Shown in pieces: positions 18,370-26,687 of a stretch of DNA of 64,000 nt (position 1 is its first letter; each line of letters begins with the position of its first letter). Source of the stretch: Hyphomicrobiaceae bacterium (GTDB lineage: Bacteria > Pseudomonadota > Alphaproteobacteria > Rhizobiales > Devosiaceae); NCBI GenBank assembly GCA_020638095.1, contig JACKJF010000003.1:62001-126000 (forward strand). The letters run 5' to 3'. The notes beneath the pieces are model-generated. The model was not told where the DNA came from, did no database searches, and worked only from the letters and a program-made list of their open reading frames with translations. Made by a program: the position numbers and the translations under genes.

Positions 18370-19212
18370 TCAGATCCTCTGCTGGCGCGACGTCATGCCC
18401 ACCGCGCCCACCAGCGCCGCGCAAACCAGAACCAGCACCACGCCGAACGACGCCCCAAGCGGCCAGTTGAACGTGACCCCGAACTGCGACCAGACCACGC
18501 GCCCGAACGTGTGACCCATCATGCCGCCCACCATTTGCGGCGTTATGTAGTCGCCAAGAGACATGATGAAGACAAAGACGAGGCCGGCGACCACTCCGGG
18601 CATGGTGAGCGGCAGAACGACTTCCCGGAAGGTCATGCCCGCAGACGCACCCAAATCCGACGACGCCTGAGTCAATGAGTGCGGAATGCGCTCGAGATTG
18701 AGAAAAATGGGCAGTACCATATAGGGGAAGAACATCGACGCCTGGGTCAGGACGATCGCATCGCGGCTGAACAGAAACGCCATTTGCGGCTTGTCGATCA
18801 GATGCGAAGCGACAAGCAACTGGTTGAGAAATCCATTGAGACCGAGAATGGACCGGAACGCGAAGAGCTTGACTACATAGCTCATGAACAGCGGCAGAAT
18901 GACCACGAACAGCATTGGATAGCGATTGCGTTCGGGAAGGCGCCAGATGAACCAGGCGACCGGAAGTCCGAAGACTAAACAGATGATCGAGACCTGCAGG
19001 CAAAGTCCGAGCGTATTGACGAATACACCCCAATATTCCGGTTGCTGCAGAAATGCCGCATAGTTGGAGAGCGTGAACGTCGGGACGATCTGCCCGTTTT
19101 CGACCGCGAAAAACGAGTTGGCCACGAACGCGATAGTCGGCAGCAGCACGAAGACCGACGGCACGAGGGCCACGAGCACGAACAGGCTGATGCGGCTGAC
19201 GGGATTCATCAT
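18370..19212 (-). CDS. ABC transporter permease, PotB-like
   Basis: A 280-residue permease with an N-terminal membrane anchor, a large periplasmic loop and the EAA loop TQASSDLGASAGMTFREVVLP. Its ATG overlaps the stop of the ATPase gene (19209-19212), and PotC follows directly. The order ATPase-PotB-PotC with the binding protein upstream (PotD-A-B-C in transcription order) is typical of this transporter class. Confidence 0.9.
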   Translation of the reverse strand: MMNPVSRISLFVLVALVPSVFVLLPTIAFVANSFFAVENGQIVPTFTLSNYAAFLQQPEYWGVFVNTLGLCLQVSIICLVFGLPVAWFIWRLPERNRYPMLFVVILPLFMSYVVKLFAFRSILGLNGFLNQLLVASHLIDKPQMAFLFSRDAIVLTQASMFFPYMVLPIFLNLERIPHSLTQASSDLGASAGMTFREVVLPLTMPGVVAGLVFVFIMSLGDYITPQMVGGMMGHTFGRVVWSQFGVTFNWPLGASFGVVLVLVCAALVGAVGMTSRQQRI

Positions 19213-20351
19213 GGTGCCGTTCGCGAAAACACAGAAATGTCGGCAGGATCAAAGGTTGCGAATACGCTGGCTCCGGCCGTCAGGTCCTCGATCCATCGCC
19301 CGCTGGTGACTTTGACCAGAAGCGACAGATCGGGCATGGAATTCGGGCGAACCCGCACCGTCGTCATTGCGCCGGCAAATCCGATTTCAGCCACGCTGCA
19401 TTCGATGCCGGTCTTGCCGGCTTCGATCGTGCGCGCCAGTCCGATCCGCTCGGGCCGGATCGCCGCATAAACCTTTTCGCCTTTGCCACGACCGTCGGTG
19501 GCGCAAGCGACCGGACCGATGGGCAGATCCACGCCGCCGCCGTCCCTAACCGTTCCGTCCATCAGATTGTTGTCACCGAGGAACGTCGCGACGAAATGGG
19601 TCTCGGGCCGGTAGTAGATTTCATAGGGCGAAGCGATCTGTTCGACCTTGCCCTTGCTCATCACCACGATCCGGTCCGAAAGCGAAATTGCCTCCTCCTG
19701 ATCATGAGTCACGAAGACGAAAGTGGTTTGGATTTCGCGCTGAACACGCTTCAAAAACTGCTGCATCTGGCGGCGCATGTCGGCATCAAGCGCCGAAAGC
19801 GGTTCATCGAGCAGCAGGACGCGCGGTTGGCAAACAAGCGAACGCGCCAGCGCTACCCGCTGTTGCTGTCCGCCGGAAAGCTGTGAGGGAAACTTCTGGC
19901 CCATCGTCTCGAGGCCGACCAGTTGCAGAGCTTCATCGACACGCCGCAGGGCCTCCGCCTTGGCGACCTTTCTCACCATCAGCCCGTAACCCACATTGCC
20001 GGCCGCCGATTTGTGCGGAAACAGGGCATAGTCCTGGAACACGGTGTTGCAGGGCCGCCTGTTGGGCGGTAGTCGCGTGATGTCTTTTCCGTCAACGAGG
20101 ATGCGGCCGGAGGAAGTTTGGGTGAATCCGCCGATTAGCCGCAAAATGGTTGTCTTCCCGGACCCCGATGGACCAAGGATTGTGACGAACTCGCCGTTGC
20201 GCACCTGAAATGACGTCGGCAGGAGCGCGTGCTCGTGGCCGTACGATTTCGAGACCTGGTCGAGCTCAAGATGGCCCTGGCCGCCAAGGCTTTCGGCAAC
20301 AGCGGGTTCTGGAGCGGCCATGATGTTCATGTGTTCCGGCAATGCATCCAT
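19209..20351 (-). CDS. ABC transporter ATP-binding protein, PotA-like with TOBE domain
   Basis: 380 residues. Walker A GPSGSGKTT, signature LSGGQQQR, Walker B VLLLDEPLSALD, H-loop VTHDQEEA. The C-terminal 120 residues form the TOBE-type regulatory domain (YAAIRPERIGL, VRVRPNSMPDL). The first 25 residues before HLELDQVSKSYG are a variable leader, so the true start may be an internal ATG. It powers the PotB/PotC-like permeases downstream. Confidence 0.9.
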   Translation of the reverse strand: MDALPEHMNIMAAPEPAVAESLGGQGHLELDQVSKSYGHEHALLPTSFQVRNGEFVTILGPSGSGKTTILRLIGGFTQTSSGRILVDGKDITRLPPNRRPCNTVFQDYALFPHKSAAGNVGYGLMVRKVAKAEALRRVDEALQLVGLETMGQKFPSQLSGGQQQRVALARSLVCQPRVLLLDEPLSALDADMRRQMQQFLKRVQREIQTTFVFVTHDQEEAISLSDRIVVMSKGKVEQIASPYEIYYRPETHFVATFLGDNNLMDGTVRDGGGVDLPIGPVACATDGRGKGEKVYAAIRPERIGLARTIEAGKTGIECSVAEIGFAGAMTTVRVRPNSMPDLSLLVKVTSGRWIEDLTAGASVFATFDPADISVFSRTAP

Positions 20352-20413
20352 TTGGGTCGGTCAAAGTCCGTTCCAAAGCGGCTGCCGTCCAGAGCGGGCG
20401 GCAGCCGAACTCG

Positions 20414-21442
20414 TCAGGCAGCCTTGATCTCATTCCAAAGCTGGGTGCGGTATTCGGTATCCGGCGCAAGCTGGAACCACACCAGCTTGTCCGCATAGTC
20501 GAGACCCGCCGCAGCATTGGCGTCAAGGTCCGTCGTATTCCCGTATCCGAGCTTTTCCGTCATGATCTTGCCGGTCGCCTGCGACAGGCAGGCGTCGAAC
20601 CAGGCATAGGCAAGATCGACATCGCGGCACGAGGGACTGAGCATCCAGCCGTCGAGCCAGCCGGTCGCCTTTTCCTTTGGAATTGTCAGCGCGGCGTTGA
20701 CACCTTGCGCTTGCAGTTCCTTGACCTGCGGCTCACCCATCGAATACATCGCCTTCACCCCGTTTTGGGCAAAAAGGCTCACGCCGTCGGCAAACCCGGC
20801 ATAGTAGGTGAGAAGGATCTGTTTCTGCTCGATGAGGATGCGCTTGACCTCGGCATATTGATCGGCGTTGAGATTGAACGGATCCTCATAGCCGAGATAG
20901 AGCGCCGCGACTGAAATCACGCTGCTTGAATCGTCGACCATCATGACCTGTTTGTCGAGTGCGGGATCCCAAAGCACGCCCCAGCTGTCCGGAGCCTCGG
21001 TGAAATAGTCCTGATCGTAGATCAGCGGATTGGAACCCCAGGCGAAGGGTAGACTCCGCACCTCGCCGTCAACCACGGTCAAGGCATTGTCGTGAAAAGC
21101 CGGCGCCAGCTTCTCGAAGTTGGTCAGCCGCGAAGGATCGATCGGTAGATAGAGCGAGTTGGCGACGTACCGCGGAATGAGCGCGGTATTGAGGGCAAAC
21201 ACGTCGAAATCACCGCCCTTACTGGCCAGCGCCTTGGTAAAAAGATCATCGTCGGATGTGGTGAAGTTCACCCGGCAAACCACGTCGTTAGCCTCTTCGA
21301 ACGGCTTCAGCCATTCCGGTTCGGTATAGCCTTCCCAGGTCTGGATCCGGAGCTCGCGAGTTTGTGCCCTGGCGACCCACGGTGCCGACAATGCAAGTCC
21401 CGTGCCGAGCGTGGTTTTGAGGAAAGTGCGTCTTTTGATCAT
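20414..21442 (-). CDS. Extracellular solute-binding protein, PotD-like, with twin-arginine-type signal
   Basis: 342 residues from ATG 21442, preceded by GGGGA. The leader KRRTFLKTTLGTGLALSAPWVARA matches the Tat consensus (RRxFLK) and suggests export of a folded protein. The mature part is a two-lobed SBP_bac_8-type polyamine-family protein (LRIQTWEGYTEPEW near the N terminus). A longer frame to 21526 looks like leader sequence. It lies 62 bases upstream of the ATPase gene in the same direction. Ligand unknown; a positively charged amino compound would suit the family and the cluster. Confidence 0.87.
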   Translation of the reverse strand: MIKRRTFLKTTLGTGLALSAPWVARAQTRELRIQTWEGYTEPEWLKPFEEANDVVCRVNFTTSDDDLFTKALASKGGDFDVFALNTALIPRYVANSLYLPIDPSRLTNFEKLAPAFHDNALTVVDGEVRSLPFAWGSNPLIYDQDYFTEAPDSWGVLWDPALDKQVMMVDDSSSVISVAALYLGYEDPFNLNADQYAEVKRILIEQKQILLTYYAGFADGVSLFAQNGVKAMYSMGEPQVKELQAQGVNAALTIPKEKATGWLDGWMLSPSCRDVDLAYAWFDACLSQATGKIMTEKLGYGNTTDLDANAAAGLDYADKLVWFQLAPDTEYRTQLWNEIKAA

Positions 21443-21750
21443 AGTCGGTCCCCTGTTGGCTGCGCGCATGCGCGTTGGAATTGGGTGGGCGCTTCCTGCT
21501 GAGTGATCGTCAGATTTGATCCGCAAAGCTCCCGTTGGACGTCCATCCTATCTTCGACAAGCCAAAACGACGGAGCCCACGGCTCCCTGCCGGCTGCCTG
21601 CAAAACCCTAAAAATCTGCCTCCGAACTGAACAGGGCCACGTTTCCGGTTTCTCCCAAGTCCACTTCCAAAATGTCCGCAAAACCAAGGCGTTCCAGCAC
21701 CGTTTTCGCTTGTCGAAGAGGCACGGGAATGCATGTTCCTGCGATGCTCG
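21443..21750. other. 308-base gap upstream of the PotD-like gene
   Basis: No convincing gene. It should contain the transporter promoter. A perfect 12-base palindrome (CGCGCATGCGCG, 21463-21474) lies 20 bases upstream of the ATG, in the presumed leader of the message. Several short open frames here overlap on both strands and have no family resemblance. Confidence 0.4.
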
Positions 21751-22737
21751 TCAGGCTGACCCGCCTGAAACTCCTGCCTGTTCGGACTTGTTCCTTCGCC
21801 GCGCGGTTTCCCCAATGCAGAAACGCAGGGCCTCGACGCTTTCGCTGATCGCGGCTTTCGGTTCGATGAGGTAATCCTCGTTTTCAATCGAGATCACACC
21901 ATCATACCCGCACGCGGCCAGCGCTCCGACGACATCAAGCCAGTCCCGGCGGGACAGTCCGTGTCCGAGCGGCACGAAGTTCCAGTTGCGTGTTTCAACC
22001 GGCATGACGCCCTGCGTGTCGAGCGTCCCGTTGATCCGGGCCTTCGCTTCGATCCGGGTGTCTTTCCCATGAAAGTGATAAATGTGTTCCGAACCCAGCA
22101 CTTCGATCGCCGAAACGGGGTCGCCACCCATCCAGATCAGATGCGACGGATCGAAATTCATCCCCACCACCGGGCCGACGGCATCGCGCAGACGGAAATA
22201 GGAATCCGTGTTGTAAACGCATTGGCGACCGTGGTTTTCGACGCAGAGGCGGATGCCGTGGGCACTGGCAAGTGGCACCAGTTCACGCCAGAACGGGATG
22301 ACCCGCTCACGCCACTGCCAGTCGAGCATTTCGGTCGCTTCCGGCGGCCAGGACGAAGTGATCCAATTGGGCATCGCATCTCCCGGCGCCCCGGCGGGAA
22401 GACCGGACATCATGACGATCCGGTCGACGTTGAGAAGTGCGGCAAGCTCGATCGCATCCCGGGCGAGCTGCGCATCGGCGGCACCGATGCCGCCAGGATG
22501 CAGCGGGTTTCCCGAAGCATTGAGCGCCGATATCCCGAGGCCTCGCTCCCGCAAAAGGCCCATAAAACGGTCCCGCTCGGCGGCACTTGCCAGAAGTCCG
22601 AGAACATCGACATGCGGCGCCGACGACCAGCCACCAAGTCCGAACTCGACGGTGTCGAGCCCGAGGCCCGCGGCGAACTCGAGCACCTCCCCAGTCGTGA
22701 ACTTCCCCAGACTGTCGGTGTTGAGCCCGATGCGCAT
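21751..22737 (-). CDS. Sugar phosphate isomerase/epimerase (xylose isomerase-like TIM barrel)
   Basis: 328 residues from ATG 22737, which sits just after the stop of the upstream Gfo/Idh gene (22742). Motifs for the metal-binding AP-endonuclease-2 fold include CVENHGR, GMNFDPSHLIWMGGDP, YHFHGKDT and ISIENED, giving the expected Glu/Asp/His/Glu metal set. Members act on keto-sugars and inososes (MocC, IolE, IolI, IolH relatives). Coupling to a MocA-like gene repeats the pair seen in inositol and rhizopine catabolic loci. Confidence 0.88.
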   Translation of the reverse strand: MRIGLNTDSLGKFTTGEVLEFAAGLGLDTVEFGLGGWSSAPHVDVLGLLASAAERDRFMGLLRERGLGISALNASGNPLHPGGIGAADAQLARDAIELAALLNVDRIVMMSGLPAGAPGDAMPNWITSSWPPEATEMLDWQWRERVIPFWRELVPLASAHGIRLCVENHGRQCVYNTDSYFRLRDAVGPVVGMNFDPSHLIWMGGDPVSAIEVLGSEHIYHFHGKDTRIEAKARINGTLDTQGVMPVETRNWNFVPLGHGLSRRDWLDVVGALAACGYDGVISIENEDYLIEPKAAISESVEALRFCIGETARRRNKSEQAGVSGGSA

Positions 22738-22741
22738 TAGC

Positions 22742-23923
22742 CTAAAGCCGCCAGTTGACCGCTGCCGACTTGCCGGTACGGCTTGATTTCTGAATCGCAT
22801 CGAGGATGAGCGCGACCCGGTAGCCGTCCAGCATCGAGCCGTTCTCGAACGGCTTTTCCTTCGCTATGGCGTCGAGAAATTCGAAGATCATGAAGCTGAA
22901 GCTTTCCGCGTGCCCGACCGATACGAGGTCGTGCGGAACCGGGCTCAGCGCGCCAACGGAGGGCGAAGACGGCCGATTGACCACGCGGCTGAAGTTGGAA
23001 GGCCTGCCCGCCTCAAGCACGGCCATCTCGAAGTAGACGGGACTCTCGGTTGAGAACCGAGCGCTCGCGCGCGACCCGTTCACCTCAATATGGATGCGGT
23101 TTCCGTGGCCAACCGATACACGCGACGCACTGACAAACCCCTGAGCACCACTTTCGAAACGTAACAGTGCGGACATGATATCGTCGTTGTCCACGATTGC
23201 GGTCTGATCAGATAATTCGGCATGAGCGTGCCCCGTCGCTTCCGTGATGGGAACGCGGCGCTCGCCAATCGATATGTTGGCCGTTGCACCAACAACCTGC
23301 CGCACCTCGCCGGCGAGAAAGCGGGCCAGATCCACAGCATGCGACCCGAGGTCGAGCAATGCCCCCGGTCCGGCCTTGCTGTAAACATAGCGCCAGCTGT
23401 GGGGCAGCAACGGATCAGCCGCATAGTCACATTGATAGAGCACCGTAACCTGAAGGATCTCACCGAATTCGCCGGCACGGATGCGACGGGCGATATCGGC
23501 GACCGCCGGAATCCGGCGGTAGTTGAAAACCGTTCCCGAAACCGCGGTGGTCGCACTTGCGGCCCGGTGGATCGAGCCGGCTTCACGGGAATTGAGGGCA
23601 AGCGGCTTTTCGCACAGGACGTGCTTTCCCGCGGCGAGCGCCGCAAGCGCGACCTGTTTGTGAAGGAAATTGGGCAAGCAGATCGACACGATCGAAATTG
23701 ACGGGTCCTTCAGCACAGACTGCCAGGATCGCTCCACACGCTCGAAACCATACGTGTCTGCGAGGCGTCGGGCGAGGTCCGAATTGGCGTCACAGACCAC
23801 CGAAAGCGCAAGATCCATTTCGGCAAAGCGCGGCGCAAACGCGCGGTAGCCGTAGGCATGGGCCCCAGCCACCATACCGGCGCCGATGATCGCGATTCCG
23901 TTGCCTGCCAATTCTTCCCTCAA
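22742..23923 (-). CDS. Gfo/Idh/MocA family oxidoreductase (copy 2)
   Basis: 393 residues beginning at a TTG (23923); no later start keeps the Rossmann strand intact (IAIIGAGMVAGAHA). VSICLPNFLHKQVA and CEKPLALNSREAG are the cofactor and catalytic stretches, DLGSHAVDLARFL the substrate-side His/Asp motif. It is translated just ahead of the TIM-barrel isomerase and divergent from copy 3, with a perfect palindrome between them. Predicted to oxidise a sugar or cyclitol hydroxyl with NAD(P). Confidence 0.85.
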   Translation of the reverse strand: MREELAGNGIAIIGAGMVAGAHAYGYRAFAPRFAEMDLALSVVCDANSDLARRLADTYGFERVERSWQSVLKDPSISIVSICLPNFLHKQVALAALAAGKHVLCEKPLALNSREAGSIHRAASATTAVSGTVFNYRRIPAVADIARRIRAGEFGEILQVTVLYQCDYAADPLLPHSWRYVYSKAGPGALLDLGSHAVDLARFLAGEVRQVVGATANISIGERRVPITEATGHAHAELSDQTAIVDNDDIMSALLRFESGAQGFVSASRVSVGHGNRIHIEVNGSRASARFSTESPVYFEMAVLEAGRPSNFSRVVNRPSSPSVGALSPVPHDLVSVGHAESFSFMIFEFLDAIAKEKPFENGSMLDGYRVALILDAIQKSSRTGKSAAVNWRL

Positions 23924-24017
23924 AAGTTCGGGTGGCGACGATTTATCCGACCCGCCGCAATCGCCGGCCCGAGATTACGGTTTCTCAATCGGTTCAAGAA
24001 CTCCGGTTTTGGCGAAT

Positions 24018-24045
24018 AACCATCATTAATGATGGTTTCCCATCA
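24018..24045. promoter_or_regulatory. Perfect 20-base palindrome plus third half-site: operator of the divergent Gfo/Idh genes
   Basis: AACCATCATTAATGATGGTT at 24018-24037 is its own reverse complement. A further CCATCA at 24040-24045 pairs with TGATGG (24030-24035) across TTTC, so three half-sites stand side by side. The site is between the divergent starts at 23923 and 24148. The bound regulator is unknown; the LacI-type (12004) and MocR-type (15865) proteins are the nearest candidates. Confidence 0.6.
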
Positions 24046-24147
24046 AAAACCCGATTGATCGATTTCGTCGAGGGCATGACCGTCGGCACGCGTCCATGCC
24101 CGGCCTCGCGCCGGCAGGGTGAGCATGGCCGGTGGAGGCGCGGCAAG

Positions 24148-25278
24148 TTGAGCTATCAGAAACCACTCGCGATCGGCTTCATTGGTGGCGGCCCCGGCTC
24201 GTTCGTCGGCAGGCATCACTTTCTCGCCGCGCAGCTCGACCGCCGGTTCTCAATTACCTGCGGCGTTTTTGCTCAGACCAGGGCCCGAAGCGATCTGACT
24301 GCCGATGAACTCGGCATAGCGGCATCCCGCCGATACGAGAGCTGGCACGATATGCTGGCTGCCGAAGCCGCGCTACCGGACGGCATCAAGGCGGTCGGCA
24401 TCCTGACCCCCAACGATCAGCACTTCGAGATGGCCACAGCAGCCCTTGAACTGGGATTTCACGTGCTTTGCGACAAGCCCGTGACCCGCACCCTCTCCGA
24501 AGCCGAGGCACTTGCGGCGCTTGTGAGACGGCATTCCCGCATTTTTGCGGTCAGCTACAACTATTCGGGATATCCCATGATCCGCGCCGCTCGCAGCCTC
24601 GTCGGATCGGGCGAGCTTGGCGAGTTGCGGCACGTGCATGCCCGTTTTCCATCAGGCTATCTGAGTGAACGCGTGGAACTTTCCGGACAGAAACAGGCAG
24701 CCTGGCGTACCGACCCCGCAAGGGTTGGTGCCTCTGCCGCCCTCATGGACCTCGGCACCCACGTGCATCACCTGGTGCGATTCGTCACCGGCAAGGATGT
24801 GACGCGCCTGTTCGTTGACCTTTCCAGTGCCTTCCCCGGGCGACGAGTGGATGACAATGCCGAAATCATCTTTCGCCTGGAAGACGGCACGCCCGGATCG
24901 TTGTGGGTCAGCATGATTGCCACCGGCATCGACGACGAAGGGCCTTCGATCAGCATTTCTGGCTCGAAGGGATCGATCGATTGGAAACAGCAATCCTGCA
25001 ACGTTTTGAAACTCCGCAGGCCCGGCGAACCTCCACAGATCCTGCAGAAGTCCGCCGCCTACCTTGGTCCCGGACGGGAAATCAGGTCGCGCATCGGTTT
25101 CGGCCCGCCCGACGGATTTCTCGAAGCTTTCGCCAATCTCTACGACGATTTTTCGGAAGCCATTGCAGGCCGCATGCCGGACACGCTGCCAACGATCGAG
25201 GACGGCGTAGCGGGACTGAAGTTCGTCGAGGCAGGAGCGCGTTCCGCCAGCGAAGGCCGCTGGATTGACCTGGTATAG
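24148..25278 (+). CDS. Gfo/Idh/MocA family oxidoreductase (copy 3)
   Basis: 376 residues from TTG 24148, chosen because GGTGGAGG lies nine bases upstream and the Rossmann strand starts at once (AIGFIGGGPGSFVGRHH). ATG 24076 and GTG 23932 are in frame but would read through the palindromic operator or add unrelated residues. CDKPVTRTLSEAEAL replaces the common EKP motif by DKP, and GTHVHHLVRFV carries the substrate-side His. GGGPGSFVG is typical of the branch found in inositol/sugar loci. It is followed by the IolH-like gene. Confidence 0.82.
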   Translation: MSYQKPLAIGFIGGGPGSFVGRHHFLAAQLDRRFSITCGVFAQTRARSDLTADELGIAASRRYESWHDMLAAEAALPDGIKAVGILTPNDQHFEMATAALELGFHVLCDKPVTRTLSEAEALAALVRRHSRIFAVSYNYSGYPMIRAARSLVGSGELGELRHVHARFPSGYLSERVELSGQKQAAWRTDPARVGASAALMDLGTHVHHLVRFVTGKDVTRLFVDLSSAFPGRRVDDNAEIIFRLEDGTPGSLWVSMIATGIDDEGPSISISGSKGSIDWKQQSCNVLKLRRPGEPPQILQKSAAYLGPGREIRSRIGFGPPDGFLEAFANLYDDFSEAIAGRMPDTLPTIEDGVAGLKFVEAGARSASEGRWIDLV

Positions 25279-25494
25279 CCCTTTGCTTTCCTGCTCGGCA
25301 TTTTTGCCGCCACCCGAAAGGGGCGCACATGGCCAGGATCGCATAGCACAGCGAGGGACGGCGGTTTATCGTCGGATCGACATGCTGCGGAAGAATCCGA
25401 ACGCGCTCGCCTGGCTCGTCCACCGGCGAAGCTGGCGCGCCATTATCGCGGATGACGATTGTGCCCAAACGACACCTGAGAAAGGGAAGAAGAA

Positions 25495-26397
25495 ATGAAA
25501 ATCGCGCTCGACCCGTTCATGCATCGGTTTTATTCGCTGGAAGATCTGCCCGGGAAGGTGGCGGAGCTCGGCTACGAGTGGATCGAACTGAGCCCGCGCG
25601 GGGACTTTCTCGAATGGTTCAAGGCGCCGCGGGTTTTCCCGGCGCGCATGCGCGGTTTCAAGAAAGCGCTGAAGGATGCCGGGGTCGGCATTGCCTCGCT
25701 TTTGCCGATGTACCGCTGGGCTTCGAACGACGAGGACGAGCGCCAGGCGGCAGTGCGCCACTGGAAGCGCGCCATCGAGATCGCGGTCGAGATGGACGTC
25801 GATACGATGAACTCCGAATTCGGCCGCGGACCCCATCCGGACAAGGGCACCTGCTATTGCTGCCATACCGGTTCGATGATCGAGGCCTGTGAGGATGCCT
25901 GGTGGCGCTCGATGGAGGAACTGGTGCCGGTTCTCGAAAAGGAGGGGATCAACCTTCACATCGAGCCGCATCCGGAGGACTGGGTGGAGACGATCCAGCC
26001 GGCGGTCGACATCATTCGCACGGTCAACAGCCCGCGCGTCAAGTTCCTTTATTGCGCGCCCCATACCTTCTATTTCGGCGACGACACGAAGGCGATGATC
26101 CGCGAATGCGCCGACGTTCTGGCCCATGTCCACGTGGGCGACACGTTCAACCACAAGGCGAGTTCGGGTCTTCGCTACATCATCAACCCGCCGGGCTCGA
26201 CTGCCCGGGTGCACCAGCATCTCGATGTGGGACAGGGCGAGGTTCCCTGGGACGACTTCTTCGGCACGCTGGCCGAGGTCGGGTTCGACGGCATCATGAC
26301 GACCTGCGTCTTTGCCTGGGAGGAACGCGCCGACGACTCGGCCCGCTTCAACAAGGCAAAGATCGACAGCTACATCGCCAGGTATTTCAACAAGTAA
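25495..26397 (+). CDS. iolH: IolH-like sugar phosphate isomerase/epimerase
   Basis: A 300-residue TIM-barrel protein. I recognise it by its close likeness to Bacillus IolH of myo-inositol catabolism: ALDPFMHR near the N terminus, RQAAVRHWKRAIEIAVE, VDTMNSEFGR, PHTFYFGDDT, SSGLRYIINPPG, VHQHLDVGQGEVPWDDFF and TTCVFAWEERA. The start at ATG 25495 follows AAGGGAAGAAG. IolH function is not firmly established even in Bacillus. In this copy a Cys-rich insert (CYCCHTG) lies after the GRGPHPD segment. It stands 216 bases behind the third Gfo/Idh gene on the same strand. Confidence 0.82.
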   Translation: MKIALDPFMHRFYSLEDLPGKVAELGYEWIELSPRGDFLEWFKAPRVFPARMRGFKKALKDAGVGIASLLPMYRWASNDEDERQAAVRHWKRAIEIAVEMDVDTMNSEFGRGPHPDKGTCYCCHTGSMIEACEDAWWRSMEELVPVLEKEGINLHIEPHPEDWVETIQPAVDIIRTVNSPRVKFLYCAPHTFYFGDDTKAMIRECADVLAHVHVGDTFNHKASSGLRYIINPPGSTARVHQHLDVGQGEVPWDDFFGTLAEVGFDGIMTTCVFAWEERADDSARFNKAKIDSYIARYFNK

Positions 26398-26633
26398 GTC
26401 CCGGAAACCAAGGATCACGACCTGACCTGCCGCCGGGGCCGATGATCACGGCATCAGGGGAGCAACATGCACACCGCGCACTTGGAGCTCGTTCCAACCT
26501 CTGGTTGGTGCGGTCGACACCCGGACAATGCGCGAACGCGGCGACCATCGCCCAGGGTCGACAAAGCGGCCTCGTCAACATCGGAACCCACTGCCGACAA
26601 ATGCGCCCCAACACAGAGACTCCAATCCACCTC

Positions 26634-26662
26634 TTGACTGACTGACCGTCAGTCAGTATATG
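26634..26662 (+). promoter_or_regulatory. Promoter with embedded TetR operator
   Basis: TTGACT (26634-26639) and TATATG (26657-26662) are separated by 17 bases, a good sigma-70-type pair. The spacer is filled by a palindrome, ACTGACTGAC-C-GTCAGTCAGT (26637-26657), in the style of TetR/AcrR operators. It lies just upstream of the TetR gene, so repressor binding would block polymerase directly and the operon is autorepressed. Confidence 0.7.
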
Positions 26663-26687
26663 AATTTCAATTTTGCTGGAGCAAACG

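Noticed and set aside
18365..19252. 295-codon minus-strand frame overlapping the PotB-like gene
   Set aside because: The same region in the next frame gives a clean PotB-type permease with an EAA loop; this one is a shadow.
21503..21874. Open frames of 123 to 125 codons on both strands in the PotD upstream gap
   Set aside because: They overlap each other, run into the adjacent gene and lack ribosome sites or recognisable domains.
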